The notes under the pieces are model-generated. The model saw only the letters and a program-made list of their open reading frames with translations, was not told the DNA's origin and ran no database searches. A stretch of DNA of 64,000 nucleotides, taken from NCBI GenBank assembly GCA_964600385.1, contig CAZRJC010000002.1:124001-188000 (forward strand), written 5' to 3'. The stretch comes from DMER64 sp964600385. GTDB taxonomy: Bacteria > Bacteroidota > Bacteroidia > Bacteroidales > UBA932. The number at the start of each line of letters is the position of its first letter. The stretch's first letter is position 1. Shown here piece after piece: positions 1 to 7,635 of this stretch. The position numbers and the translations under genes were made by a program.

Positions 1-50
1 TTCAGGATAAACTCCTGAAAGAATACGAAGAAGAGGAAAAAGACGAATAA
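1..50 (+). CDS. 3' end of an unidentified gene (partial)
   Basis: The last 16 codons of an open frame entering from the left edge, closing with TAA at 48-50. The visible C-terminus is strongly acidic and charged (QDKLLKEYEEEEKDE). It lies 14 bp before lolD on the same strand, so the two are probably co-transcribed. Too little is present to name a family. Confidence 0.6.
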   Translation, partial: QDKLLKEYEEEEKDE

Positions 51-64
51 TACTATTTCCGCCG

Positions 65-721
65 ATGATCAAAGCGGACTACATAACCAAATCGTTCGGC
101 AGCGTGCAGGTCCTCAAGGGCATATCCCTTCTGGTGGCACCTGCCGAAGTGGTTTCTGTAACAGGGGCCAGCGGAGCAGGGAAAACCACTTTCCTGCAGA
201 TTCTGGGTACTTTGTCCCGGCCTGACTCCGGTCAGGTATGGATTGGCGATACGCCGGTCTTTGAATTAAAAAAAGACAGGCTGGCCGAATTCAGAAACAG
301 GCAGATTGGTTTCGTTTTCCAGTTCCACCATTTGCTCCCCGAATTTACCGCTCTGGAAAATGTCTGCATTCCCGGTTTTATTGCTAAAGACCCGGTAGAT
401 CAGGTTAAGGAACACGCCAGGGAGCTACTTGATTTTTTGGGTTTAGGGCACAGAATGGATCATAAACCGTCCGAACTGAGCGGTGGAGAGCAACAGCGTG
501 TTGCTGTAGCGCGTGCCCTCATTAACCGTCCTGCAGTCCTTCTGGCAGACGAGCCTTCCGGGAACCTCGATTCCCATAACAAGAACGAACTCCATCAACT
601 ATTTTTCCGTTTAAGGGATACTTATGGTCAGACAATAATCATAGTCACGCACGATCAGTCTCTGGCCCGGTTAAGCGACCGCAGCCTGACCATGCGCGAC
701 GGTTTATTTATCAATCCGTAA
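65..721 (+). CDS. lolD: Lipoprotein-releasing ABC transporter ATP-binding protein LolD
   Basis: A 218-residue ABC ATPase of the LolD/MacB/FtsE group. Visible motifs are Walker A GASGAGKT at 34-41, the Q-loop Gln near 86, signature LSGGEQQR at 138-145, Walker B VLLADEP at 158-164, the D-loop SGNLDS just after, and the switch His in VTHD near the end. In this family the ATPase drives release of lipoproteins from the inner membrane towards the outer membrane, together with a LolC/E-type permease. No permease lies next to it, which is usual in Bacteroidota, where lolD often stands apart. The stop codon overlaps the next start by one base (TAATG), so translation is probably coupled. MacB- or FtsE-like assignment cannot be fully excluded by sequence alone. 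Confidence 0.85.
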   Translation: MIKADYITKSFGSVQVLKGISLLVAPAEVVSVTGASGAGKTTFLQILGTLSRPDSGQVWIGDTPVFELKKDRLAEFRNRQIGFVFQFHHLLPEFTALENVCIPGFIAKDPVDQVKEHARELLDFLGLGHRMDHKPSELSGGEQQRVAVARALINRPAVLLADEPSGNLDSHNKNELHQLFFRLRDTYGQTIIIVTHDQSLARLSDRSLTMRDGLFINP

Positions 722-1449
722 TGGAACCGTTTTGTTTTAAACAATTTTCTCTGAACCACGAGCGTTCCGCGATGCCTGTCAATACAGACGGTGTATTACT
801 GGGTGCCTGGGCCGGGCTTTCCGCCACAGATGCTTCCCTGCGTATCCTGGACGTAGGAACCGGTTGCGGAGTAGTGGCATTGATGATGGCACAACGATTC
901 CCAGAGGCTTCAATAGATGCACTGGATATAGATTTGCCTTCGGTTGAGGAGGCAGCAGAAAATGCGGCATCCTCACCCTGGAGCAGCCGCATAGCTACTT
1001 ATTGTTCCGATTTCAGAAACTTTGAGGCCGAGCATCCCTATGATCTGATTGTGTCTAATCCGCCTTTCTTCCAGGATTCTCTCAAAACAACCGATCCGCG
1101 CCGGACCAATGCCCGACACAGTCATTCCGGGAGCCTTCCACATGAAGCGCTTCTCAGGCGCGCGGCCGCCCTTCTTGACCCGGCAGGTCATTTAGAGGTA
1201 ATTCTCCCTGCCGATCAGGTTGAATCATTTCTGGAAATGGCGGCTTTGACCAAACCTTTTCCGCTGTATCTGAACCGTCGCACCAATGTTTTTTCTCATG
1301 GAGGCAAACCGGTTTTCAGGGCCCTGCTGAGCCTCGGCAGAACAAAAGAAAAACAGGGAGAGGACTCCCTGTTTATTTACAATGAAAGCGGTGCAGAATA
1401 CAATCCCTTTTATATCCAGCTGGTTAAGGATTTTTATCTTTGGGCCTGA
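721..1449 (+). CDS. tRNA1(Val) (adenine-37-N6)-methyltransferase-like protein (TrmN6/YfiC family)
   Basis: A 242-residue class I SAM-dependent methyltransferase. SAM motif I LDVGTGCG lies at 43-50, an acidic strand end DALDID at 67-72, and the amino-methyltransferase motif NPPF at 113-116, typical of N6-adenine and related exocyclic-amine methylation. The N-terminal FxFKQFxLxH segment and the total length fit the YfiC/TrmN6 family, which modifies A37 of tRNA1(Val) in E. coli. The start overlaps the lolD stop by one base. Family assignment is strong; the exact substrate nucleotide is inferred from homology. Confidence 0.85.
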   Translation: MEPFCFKQFSLNHERSAMPVNTDGVLLGAWAGLSATDASLRILDVGTGCGVVALMMAQRFPEASIDALDIDLPSVEEAAENAASSPWSSRIATYCSDFRNFEAEHPYDLIVSNPPFFQDSLKTTDPRRTNARHSHSGSLPHEALLRRAAALLDPAGHLEVILPADQVESFLEMAALTKPFPLYLNRRTNVFSHGGKPVFRALLSLGRTKEKQGEDSLFIYNESGAEYNPFYIQLVKDFYLWA

Positions 1450-1459
1450 ATCTGCCGGT

Positions 1460-1957
1460 TCATTTCTTTTCAGCTCCTTCCGAAATCTTCTTTTCAATAT
1501 ATACACGGATAAATCTATTGCTGAAACGTTCTTCGGCCAGATAAAGCCGGGCTACTTTTTCGGTTGACAACGCTTTTATAAATTTTGCATGGTATTCGGC
1601 CCTTACCTGGTTTTCGTCTTTAAAGGTGTTCAGATATATTTCCAGACTTTCGTTCAAAGAGGTTTTGCTGCCAGATTCCGGTGCAAGTGCCTTGTACATG
1701 TTCTTTTTGGAAAGACCTCTTTGGTGTGAAATCTCATTTATTTTTTTATTCATTTCGTTGTAAAGAGGCCAGAATTTTTCTGCTTCTTCTGCAGTCATCC
1801 CAGTTTCTTGTGTGATGAAAGCAATCTTCTGGGCCTGGATGGACTCTCTTTCTGCCTGTCGTTCCTGAGCTGTTTTTTGCTGGGCATTCTTATCCTGTGC
1901 CTGCAAACCAAAGGGTAACAGGCATATTAACAATAGAGCAATAACTGTACGGTTCAT
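1460..1957 (-). CDS. Periplasmic CpxP/Spy-like protein of an ECF sigma operon
   Basis: A 165-residue exported protein. A cleavable signal peptide is clear (basic MNR start, hydrophobic core to about residue 18, LQAQD cleavage region). The mature part is helical and charged, and contains a TAEEAEKFWPLYNEM segment (about residues 54-68) like the LTxxEAxKFWPxY motif of Bacteroidota proteins often annotated as sensors of ECF-type sigma factors. It is the last gene of a leftward unit, 8 bp behind a membrane protein and then the sigma factor, so it probably acts as the periplasmic sensor or effector of that system. The stress or ligand sensed is unknown. Confidence 0.7.
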   Translation of the reverse strand: MNRTVIALLLICLLPFGLQAQDKNAQQKTAQERQAERESIQAQKIAFITQETGMTAEEAEKFWPLYNEMNKKINEISHQRGLSKKNMYKALAPESGSKTSLNESLEIYLNTFKDENQVRAEYHAKFIKALSTEKVARLYLAEERFSNRFIRVYIEKKISEGAEKK

Positions 1958-1965
1958 GGCTTTGA

Positions 1966-2409
1966 TTATTCGTTGTCAATTTGTAAAGATTCTATATCCA
2001 TGCCGGGGTAGTTCACATATTCAATGAGTTCATCCAGGTCAAGGTCGGGTTCCGAAACAGGGTCAGGGAATTCATCCATATCGGTAATAAAGAATGAAGA
2101 CACGGTCTGGTGGGACAATCCCAGATCCGACAGTTCGGAATAGAAAGAGTATTCTTCCGTCTGCTCGGTGTCCGCCCCGTTTCTTCCTGTAAGCATCAAC
2201 AAGGCATACCCTATCCCGAAAAGCAGGGCGAAAGAAGCAGCAAACTGAAACACTGTTCTGAAGGTAAGGCGCGTACGTTCCGGTCCGGCTGTTTGTTGTG
2301 TCACGATCACACCCGATTGCCACTCTTCCGTGACCTTCCGGAAATAATCCTCAGGTACGGAGAACGGATTCTGTTTCAAATGCGGATCATTTAACATTTC
2401 TTTACTCAT
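1966..2409 (-). CDS. Predicted anti-sigma-like inner-membrane protein
   Basis: A 147-residue protein with one membrane segment at about residues 54-74 (FAASFALLFGIGYALLMLTG). A short cytoplasmic N-terminus precedes it, containing the NPFSVPEDYF motif that recurs in Bacteroidota proteins encoded beside ECF sigma factors. The C-terminal outside part is very acidic (runs of D and E). Size, topology and position directly downstream of the sigma gene suggest an anti-sigma factor or a sigma-linked membrane regulator. No classical zinc anti-sigma motif (HxxxCxxC) is visible, so this role is inferred from context. Confidence 0.6.
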   Translation of the reverse strand: MSKEMLNDPHLKQNPFSVPEDYFRKVTEEWQSGVIVTQQTAGPERTRLTFRTVFQFAASFALLFGIGYALLMLTGRNGADTEQTEEYSFYSELSDLGLSHQTVSSFFITDMDEFPDPVSEPDLDLDELIEYVNYPGMDIESLQIDNE

Positions 2410-2442
2410 AACGTCTTTTAGATAATATTAAATGCCTAAGGT

Positions 2443-2970
2443 TTAAAGCAACATGTCTTTTAGTGACTGCTCGACCTTTTGAGCCGCCAGATGGTAGGAT
2501 GCCTTGAGTGCCCCTACCGAGGTCCCCAGGATAGTTGACATGTCTTCGTATTTTATTTCATCGAAATAACGCATGTTAAAAACCAGCCTCTGCTTGTGCG
2601 GCAGTTGCAGTATTGCTTTTTGCAGTGCACGTTGCATTGCATCTCCGTCAAAGAGAGCGGCTTCTGAGCTGAGCCGGTCTTCCAGCGGAAAACTTTTAAG
2701 TGACTTGTTCTTTTTCAAAAAGGTCAGAACCTCGTTGGTGGCAATCCGGTACAGCCAGGTAAAAATTTGTGATTCCCATCGGAATGTCGGCAGTCCCGTC
2801 CAGGCCTTCATGAGCGAATTCTGAAGCAGATCGTCGGCATCTTCGTGCACGATGACCATTTTCCTTATATGCCAATAAAGGCGCTGACCGTACTGTTGTA
2901 CCATCTGCGCGAAAGCGCGTTGATACTGTCCGCTTTCACACCATTCCTGCAACTCTTTATCTGAGTTCAC
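2443..2970 (-). CDS. ECF-type RNA polymerase sigma factor
   Basis: A 175-residue sigma-70 family protein of the extracytoplasmic-function class. Region 2 is visible around residues 25-90 (the DADDLLQNSLMKAW segment followed by WLYRIATNEVLTFL). Region 4 helix-turn-helix lies at about 115-165 (LPHKQRLVFNMRYFDEIKYEDMS shape, then GTSVGALKASYHLA). It starts with GTG inside the last codons of the upstream transketolase gene (14-bp overlap), so translation is likely coupled to that gene. The two downstream genes are its likely membrane and periplasmic partners. No promoter of its own is visible, but an internal one could lie within the transketolase gene. Confidence 0.88.
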   Translation of the reverse strand: MNSDKELQEWCESGQYQRAFAQMVQQYGQRLYWHIRKMVIVHEDADDLLQNSLMKAWTGLPTFRWESQIFTWLYRIATNEVLTFLKKNKSLKSFPLEDRLSSEAALFDGDAMQRALQKAILQLPHKQRLVFNMRYFDEIKYEDMSTILGTSVGALKASYHLAAQKVEQSLKDMLL

Positions 2971-3892
2971 AAACTTTTGCTACAATATTGGCTGCATTAA
3001 GTCCGTATACATTCATCAGTTCTGCGGGTGTGCCGCTTTGTCCGAATCCGTCTTCCATAGCCACTATCCTCATTGGAACGGGACAATGCCTGGCCAGTAC
3101 CCCGGCAACCAGTTCTCCCAGGCCTCCTGCCACCAGATGTTCTTCTGCCGTGACAACAGCTCCTGTCTTACGGGCCGAGTCAATGACGGCCTGTACATCC
3201 AGAGGTTTAATGGTATGGATATTAATCAACTCGGCTTTAATCCCTTTTGCACCGAGAATTTTCACAGCTTCGAGGGCCTCCCATACAAGGTGACCGGTTG
3301 CAAGAATGGTCACATCTTCTCCCGGTTCCATCAACCAGGCTTTCCCAATTTCAAACAGTCCGTCAACGGGGGTGAAATTAGGTACCGAAGGGCGCCCGAA
3401 ACGTAGATAAACAGGGCCTTCCCATTCGGCAGCAGCCATTGTGGCCAGGCGGGTCTGATTGTAGTCGCAGGGATTAATGACTGTCATATGCGGCATGGCA
3501 CGCATAAGCGCAATGTCTTCCATAGTCTGGTGAGTCGCGCCGTCTTCTCCCAGTGTTATGCCTGCATGCGAAGAGGCTATCTTCACGTTGGTTTGCGAAT
3601 AACAAATGGATTGCCTTACCTGATCGTATACACGGCCGGTGGCGAACTCGGCAAATGTGCCTGCAAAGGGTATCTTCCCGGTTACTGCCAGACCGGCAGC
3701 GGTTCCCATCATGTTGGCTTCTGCAATGCCGCATTGAAAGAACCGGTCGGGAAAGGCTTCAGCGAAAGCTTCCATTTTCAGGGATCCGATGAGGTCCGCA
3801 CAGAGAGCCACTACCCGGGAGTTCTTTTTCCCTATCTCGTATAAACCGGCTCCGAATCCGGAACGGGTATCTTTATTTCCAGTATTTGTCAT
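2957..3892 (-). CDS. Transketolase, C-terminal subunit
   Basis: A 311-residue protein matching the pyrimidine-binding and C-terminal domains of transketolase. The segment FFQCGIAEANMMGTAAGLA carries the conserved catalytic Glu that contacts the thiamine diphosphate pyrimidine ring. Two-gene transketolases are common in anaerobes; the holoenzyme interconverts pentose-, triose- and hexose-phosphates in the non-oxidative pentose pathway. It lies 12 bp behind the N-terminal subunit gene. It could in principle be a DXS-like relative, but pairing with the adjacent N-terminal half makes transketolase the better call. Confidence 0.88.
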   Translation of the reverse strand: MTNTGNKDTRSGFGAGLYEIGKKNSRVVALCADLIGSLKMEAFAEAFPDRFFQCGIAEANMMGTAAGLAVTGKIPFAGTFAEFATGRVYDQVRQSICYSQTNVKIASSHAGITLGEDGATHQTMEDIALMRAMPHMTVINPCDYNQTRLATMAAAEWEGPVYLRFGRPSVPNFTPVDGLFEIGKAWLMEPGEDVTILATGHLVWEALEAVKILGAKGIKAELINIHTIKPLDVQAVIDSARKTGAVVTAEEHLVAGGLGELVAGVLARHCPVPMRIVAMEDGFGQSGTPAELMNVYGLNAANIVAKVCELR

Positions 3893-3904
3893 AGAAAGAT
3901 GCTA

Positions 3905-4747
3905 TTAATAATCTCCAATTGTTTCTTTAAGTTGTGCCAGGGCCTGTTTTTCCTGTTCGGCAGAAGGAGCCTTCCCGTGCCACTTATGGGAGTCGAACAT
4001 GAAGTCAACACCTTGTCCCATATAAGTATGCATCAATATCATAACCGGGCCTTCCTGCGGTTCGTTCGCTTTGGCGAAAGCCTGCCGTATCTCATCATAA
4101 TTGTGCCCTTCACAGGTAATTACATGCCATCCGAAGGATTCCCACTTGGCACGCAGATCTCCCACACCTCCAATCTTATCTACAGGACCGTCAATTTGTT
4201 GCCTGTTCCAGTCGGTCATTGCAATCAGGTTATTGATCTTGTGATGGGCTGCAAACATGGCGGCTTCCCATACCTGTCCTTCTTCACTTTCGCCGTCCCC
4301 GAGCAATACGTATACTTTATGATCGTCTCCGTCAATTCGTTTGCTGAGAGCCGCGCCGCAGGCAACAGACAAGCCCTGGCCAAGCGATCCGCTGGCCACG
4401 TGTATACCCGGCAGACCGTTTTCCACACTCGGGTGTCCCTGCAACCTCGACCCTAATTTCCGGAACGTAGCCAGTTCAGACACCGGGAAATAGCCCATGC
4501 GTGCCAGCAGGCTGTAAAATAATGGGGATACATGTCCGATGGACAAGAAAAACATATCCATATTGCGTCCGTCTCTGGACCATTGACCGGGCGTCTGTTT
4601 CAGGTATTCTGCATACAGTACTGTCATGAAATCGGTACTGCTGAGAGATCCTCCCGGGTGACCGCTTGTCGCGGAGGTCACCATCCGTATAATGTCGCGT
4701 CGGATTTGAGTAGCATAATCCGGGACCGAATAAGGAGCTTGTAGCAT
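3905..4747 (-). CDS. Transketolase, N-terminal (thiamine-diphosphate-binding) subunit
   Basis: A 280-residue protein with the transketolase ThDP site: GHPGGSLSSTDFMTVLY near the N-terminus and the GDGE...N metal/diphosphate motif (GDGESEEGQVWEAA followed by the Asn of TDWNRQQ). I chose the ATG at 4747 (MLQAPYSVPDY). A longer frame reaching 4834 would run through the divergent promoter region and into lepA, and its extra residues look unlike the family. A -7 box TATCTTTG reading left lies at 4775-4782, 27 bp before this ATG. It heads a leftward unit that continues into the C-terminal subunit and then the ECF sigma genes. Confidence 0.88.
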   Translation of the reverse strand: MLQAPYSVPDYATQIRRDIIRMVTSATSGHPGGSLSSTDFMTVLYAEYLKQTPGQWSRDGRNMDMFFLSIGHVSPLFYSLLARMGYFPVSELATFRKLGSRLQGHPSVENGLPGIHVASGSLGQGLSVACGAALSKRIDGDDHKVYVLLGDGESEEGQVWEAAMFAAHHKINNLIAMTDWNRQQIDGPVDKIGGVGDLRAKWESFGWHVITCEGHNYDEIRQAFAKANEPQEGPVMILMHTYMGQGVDFMFDSHKWHGKAPSAEQEKQALAQLKETIGDY

Positions 4748-4774
4748 AATTCTTTGTTGATTTTGATTAACAGG

Positions 4775-4800
4775 CAAAGATAAAAAAATAATTACCTTTG
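4775..4800. promoter_or_regulatory. Divergent overlapping promoters, transketolase / lepA
   Basis: The leftward box is CAAAGATA at 4775-4782 (TATCTTTG on the minus strand). The rightward box is TACCTTTG at 4793-4800. They are separated by 10 bp. Both fit the Bacteroidota -7 consensus TAnnTTTG. The -33 region of each would fall on the -7 box or start site of the other. The rightward box ends 8 bases before the lepA ATG. Confidence 0.65.
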
Positions 4801-4808
4801 CGCCACTT

Positions 4809-6596
4809 ATGAAGCACATTAGGAATTTCTGCATAATAGCCCATATTGATCACGGTAAAAGTACACTGGCGGACCGGCTGCTGGAGTTGACGCATACGCT
4901 GGAACAGCGCGATATGGAAGCGCAGGTGCTGGATAGCATGGATCTGGAGAAAGAAAAAGGGATTACCATTAAATCACATGCCATTCAACTCGATTATACC
5001 CATAACGGTCAGCAATATGTGCTTAATCTCCTGGATACACCGGGCCATGTGGATTTTTCATATGAGGTTTCACGTGCCATAGCCTCGTGTGAAGGAGCAC
5101 TCCTGGTAGTTGATGCCACACAGGGTGTGCAGGCCCAGACCATATCCAATCTCTATCTTGCTATCTCGCACAACCTGGAGATCATACCAGTTCTCAATAA
5201 GATAGACATGGATGCCGCTATGGTAGATGTGGTACGTGATCAGATTATCGACCTGCTGGGATGTAAGCCCGAAGAAGTATTACTGACAAGTGCCCGTACC
5301 GGAGAAGGGGTTGCTGAAGTCCTTGAGGCCATCGTGGAACGTATTCCGCCTCCAACCGGAAATCCCGATGCCCCCTTACAAGCCCTGATCTTCGATTCTA
5401 TATTTAATTCATTCCGGGGAATTATTGCGTATTTCAAAGTGGTGAACGGAGTGATCAGACAGGGAGATAAAGTCAAATTCTTTAATACAGGAAAAGAATA
5501 CGATGCCGATGAGGTAGGAATCCTGCGAATGAAGATGTATCCCCGCAAGGAAATCAGAACCGGCGATGTAGGATATATCATATCGGGCATCAAAACAGTT
5601 TCTGAAGTCAAGGTGGGAGATACCATTACCCATGTGGTTGCCCCCTGCCGTCAGGCAATAGCGGGGTTCGAGGAAGTCAAACCCATGGTATTTGCGGGTA
5701 TGTACCCAGTAGATACCGACGGATACGAAGAACTGCGCGCCGCTTTGGAAAAACTCCAGCTGAACGATGCCTCGCTTACTTTCGAACCGGAATCTTCTCT
5801 GGCTCTCGGATTCGGTTTCCGTTGCGGATTCCTTGGTTTACTTCATATGGAAATCGTACAGGAAAGGCTTTTCCGTGAATTCGATACCGATGTTATTACA
5901 ACCGTTCCCAACGTGTCATATAAAGTCTGTACTACTCAGGGTGAAGTAATAGATGTACACAATCCTTCCGGCCTACCGGCCCTGACGCTCATAGATGAAA
6001 TTGAAGAACCTTACATCAAAGCACAGGTGATCTCCAAGGCCGATTATTTCGGTCCCATCATGAAACTTTGTCTGGATAAAAGAGGAGTCCTCGTGAACCA
6101 GCATTTTCTTACCTCGGACCGGGTAGAGCTGACTTTCAAAATGCCTCTTGCCGAGATTGTCTTTGATTTTTATGATAAATTGAAAAGCATCTCACGGGGA
6201 TATGCTTCCTTTGATTATCACCTTTCCGGGTATGACAAAGCAGACTTGGTTAAGCTTGACATCCTTTTGAACGGAGAACCTGTGGACGCTCTTTCGAGCC
6301 TTATTCACCGCGATCATTCTTACGATTTCGGACGCAAAATGTGTGAAAAGCTGAAAGAACTTATTCCAAGGCAGCAATTCGATATTGCCATACAGGCTGC
6401 AATAGGGGCTAAAATCATCGCGCGCGAGACAGTTAAGGCTGTGCGCAAAGATGTTACGGCAAAATGCTACGGAGGTGATATTTCCCGTAAACGGAAACTC
6501 CTTGAAAAACAAAAGAAAGGGAAACGCCGCATGCGCCAGATAGGCAATGTGGAAGTTCCCCAGTCTGCTTTTATGGCTGTATTGAAGCTCGATTGA
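4809..6596 (+). CDS. lepA: Elongation factor 4 (LepA), ribosome back-translocase GTPase
   Basis: A 595-residue translational GTPase. G1 is AHIDHGKST at the N-terminus, G2/G3 include KGITIKSH and DTPGHVDF, and G4 is NKID. The C-terminal part carries the LepA-specific domain ending in KGKRRMRQIGNVEVPQSAFMAVLK. The length is normal for the family. EF4 acts on stalled or mispositioned ribosomes. The -7 box TACCTTTG ends only 8 bases before the ATG, and no Shine-Dalgarno-like sequence fits between them, so the mRNA is probably leaderless or has a 5' end of a few bases. It runs to within 1 bp of the convergent DUF2812 gene. Confidence 0.96.
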   Translation: MKHIRNFCIIAHIDHGKSTLADRLLELTHTLEQRDMEAQVLDSMDLEKEKGITIKSHAIQLDYTHNGQQYVLNLLDTPGHVDFSYEVSRAIASCEGALLVVDATQGVQAQTISNLYLAISHNLEIIPVLNKIDMDAAMVDVVRDQIIDLLGCKPEEVLLTSARTGEGVAEVLEAIVERIPPPTGNPDAPLQALIFDSIFNSFRGIIAYFKVVNGVIRQGDKVKFFNTGKEYDADEVGILRMKMYPRKEIRTGDVGYIISGIKTVSEVKVGDTITHVVAPCRQAIAGFEEVKPMVFAGMYPVDTDGYEELRAALEKLQLNDASLTFEPESSLALGFGFRCGFLGLLHMEIVQERLFREFDTDVITTVPNVSYKVCTTQGEVIDVHNPSGLPALTLIDEIEEPYIKAQVISKADYFGPIMKLCLDKRGVLVNQHFLTSDRVELTFKMPLAEIVFDFYDKLKSISRGYASFDYHLSGYDKADLVKLDILLNGEPVDALSSLIHRDHSYDFGRKMCEKLKELIPRQQFDIAIQAAIGAKIIARETVKAVRKDVTAKCYGGDISRKRKLLEKQKKGKRRMRQIGNVEVPQSAFMAVLKLD

Positions 6597-6597
6597 T

Positions 6598-7173
6598 TTA
6601 TTCGTGCGTATACATTTCTTTTATTGCCACTTTGACTTTGTTGTTGATGCGTCTGAAATAAGGCGTTGCAAGTAGTATTACTACTGCCATGCCCATGCTG
6701 GCTCCTGTACAAAAACCTTTGGTGAAGTCAACCACCGGGCTGGGAGTAAAGTGCTCCAGAATGAATATACCTAAAATGCATGCGGCAATACAGGCTACGA
6801 ACACACTGCGCAGTTTATTGGAGAACTCCTGTAATTTGAGCAGGTGCGCCAGATTGTATAAAGGCCTGTCACCCGGATCGAAACGGCATTCCGCTGTTTT
6901 ACATCGCAGGTATACCCAATTGTAACATTCTCCAACGATTTCAATTCCGGTGTCTTTCAGGAATAACAGATATGAATTGCTTTCTTTTGAATTCTTATCC
7001 TTGTCCAGCAGTTCCACCCTGTATGTGTATTCTCCCGGTTTTCCTTTCTCGAATACATACTTTCTGAATCCTGTGCGTATGAGCATCCAGCCTTCACGTG
7101 CCATTTGATTGATCCATTCTTCTTCCTTCTCATATTCCCAAAGGAAAAAAACTTTTCTTACTGTTTTTGTCAT
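6598..7173 (-). CDS. DUF2812 domain membrane protein
   Basis: A 191-residue protein. The N-terminal half (about residues 5-95) matches the DUF2812 pattern: KVFFLWEYEKEEEWINQMA, then the GWMLIRTGFRKYVFEKG segment and a YRVELLDK strand. Two hydrophobic segments at about 120-137 and 150-170 are likely membrane spans. It lies 15 bp behind a PadR regulator gene on the same strand. This pairing recurs in Firmicutes and Bacteroidota, and the DUF2812 protein is often regarded as the regulator's target or effector. Biochemical function is unknown. Confidence 0.8.
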   Translation of the reverse strand: MTKTVRKVFFLWEYEKEEEWINQMAREGWMLIRTGFRKYVFEKGKPGEYTYRVELLDKDKNSKESNSYLLFLKDTGIEIVGECYNWVYLRCKTAECRFDPGDRPLYNLAHLLKLQEFSNKLRSVFVACIAACILGIFILEHFTPSPVVDFTKGFCTGASMGMAVVILLATPYFRRINNKVKVAIKEMYTHE

Positions 7174-7188
7174 GATGGTATAAATTAT

Positions 7189-7503
7189 TTATTCAACGAT
7201 TTTTTTGCCATTTTCCACCAATTCAAGGAGTCGTGTCAACTCGGCCCGGGCAATGAATTTGCCAAGATCTGTAATGACATATTCCTTGCGGCGGCTTTCT
7301 TCTTCGCCCGGCAGTGCTCTGATCCATCCTTTTTCCAGCATGGACGAGATGGCTCCGTAAAGTGTTCCTGCAGAAAGCCTGAGCCTTCCGCCACTCATTT
7401 TTTCCGTTTCCTGCATGATTCCGTATCCGTGAAGAGGATTGTACAGAGCCAGCAATGTATAGAAAACGGCTTCTGTCAGTACGATGTTTTCTTGTGGATT
7501 CAT
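7189..7503 (-). CDS. PadR-family transcriptional regulator
   Basis: A 104-residue winged-helix protein. The PadR signature is visible: LTEAVFYTLLALYNPLHGYGIMQE, then SAGTLYGAISSMLEKGWI and the wing RRKEYVITDLGK. It lacks the long C-terminal coiled coil of large PadR proteins and belongs to the short class. It is the first gene of a two-gene leftward unit with the DUF2812 gene, preceded by a -7 box at 7549-7556. PadR regulators usually repress their own operon in response to a small molecule or envelope stress; the ligand here is unknown. Confidence 0.88.
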   Translation of the reverse strand: MNPQENIVLTEAVFYTLLALYNPLHGYGIMQETEKMSGGRLRLSAGTLYGAISSMLEKGWIRALPGEEESRRKEYVITDLGKFIARAELTRLLELVENGKKIVE

Positions 7504-7548
7504 AGTTGGTTGTTTTTGTTACGTCTTGCGTTATATCGGAAGACGATA

Positions 7549-7556
7549 CAAAGGTA
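7549..7556 (-). promoter_or_regulatory. -7 box of the PadR/DUF2812 operon
   Basis: CAAAGGTA on the plus strand reads TACCTTTG leftward, a full match to TAnnTTTG. It lies 45 bp before the PadR ATG, just downstream of the terminator of the preceding leftward gene. Confidence 0.55.
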
Positions 7557-7576
7557 GCCGATATATTTGAATATCC

Positions 7577-7610
7577 AAAAAAAAAAGACGCTTTCGAACT
7601 GAAAGCGCCT
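7577..7610 (-). terminator. Intrinsic terminator of the TPR/OmpA-like lipoprotein gene
   Basis: Reading leftward, a 10-bp stem (7601-7610 with 7586-7595, one G-U pair, 5-base loop) is followed by a run of about 9 T. It lies 25 bp behind the stop at 7636. Reading rightward the stem has an A-C mismatch, so the leftward direction is favoured. Confidence 0.8.
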
Positions 7611-7635
7611 TTTTAATTAATATGGTTAGGTTTGA

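Noticed and set aside
3899..4456. Open frame antisense to transketolase
   Set aside because: It lies wholly within a well-supported enzyme gene and shows no recognisable feature.
4748..4834. Longer start for the transketolase N-subunit reaching 4834
   Set aside because: It crosses both -7 boxes and the lepA start; the added residues do not look like the family.
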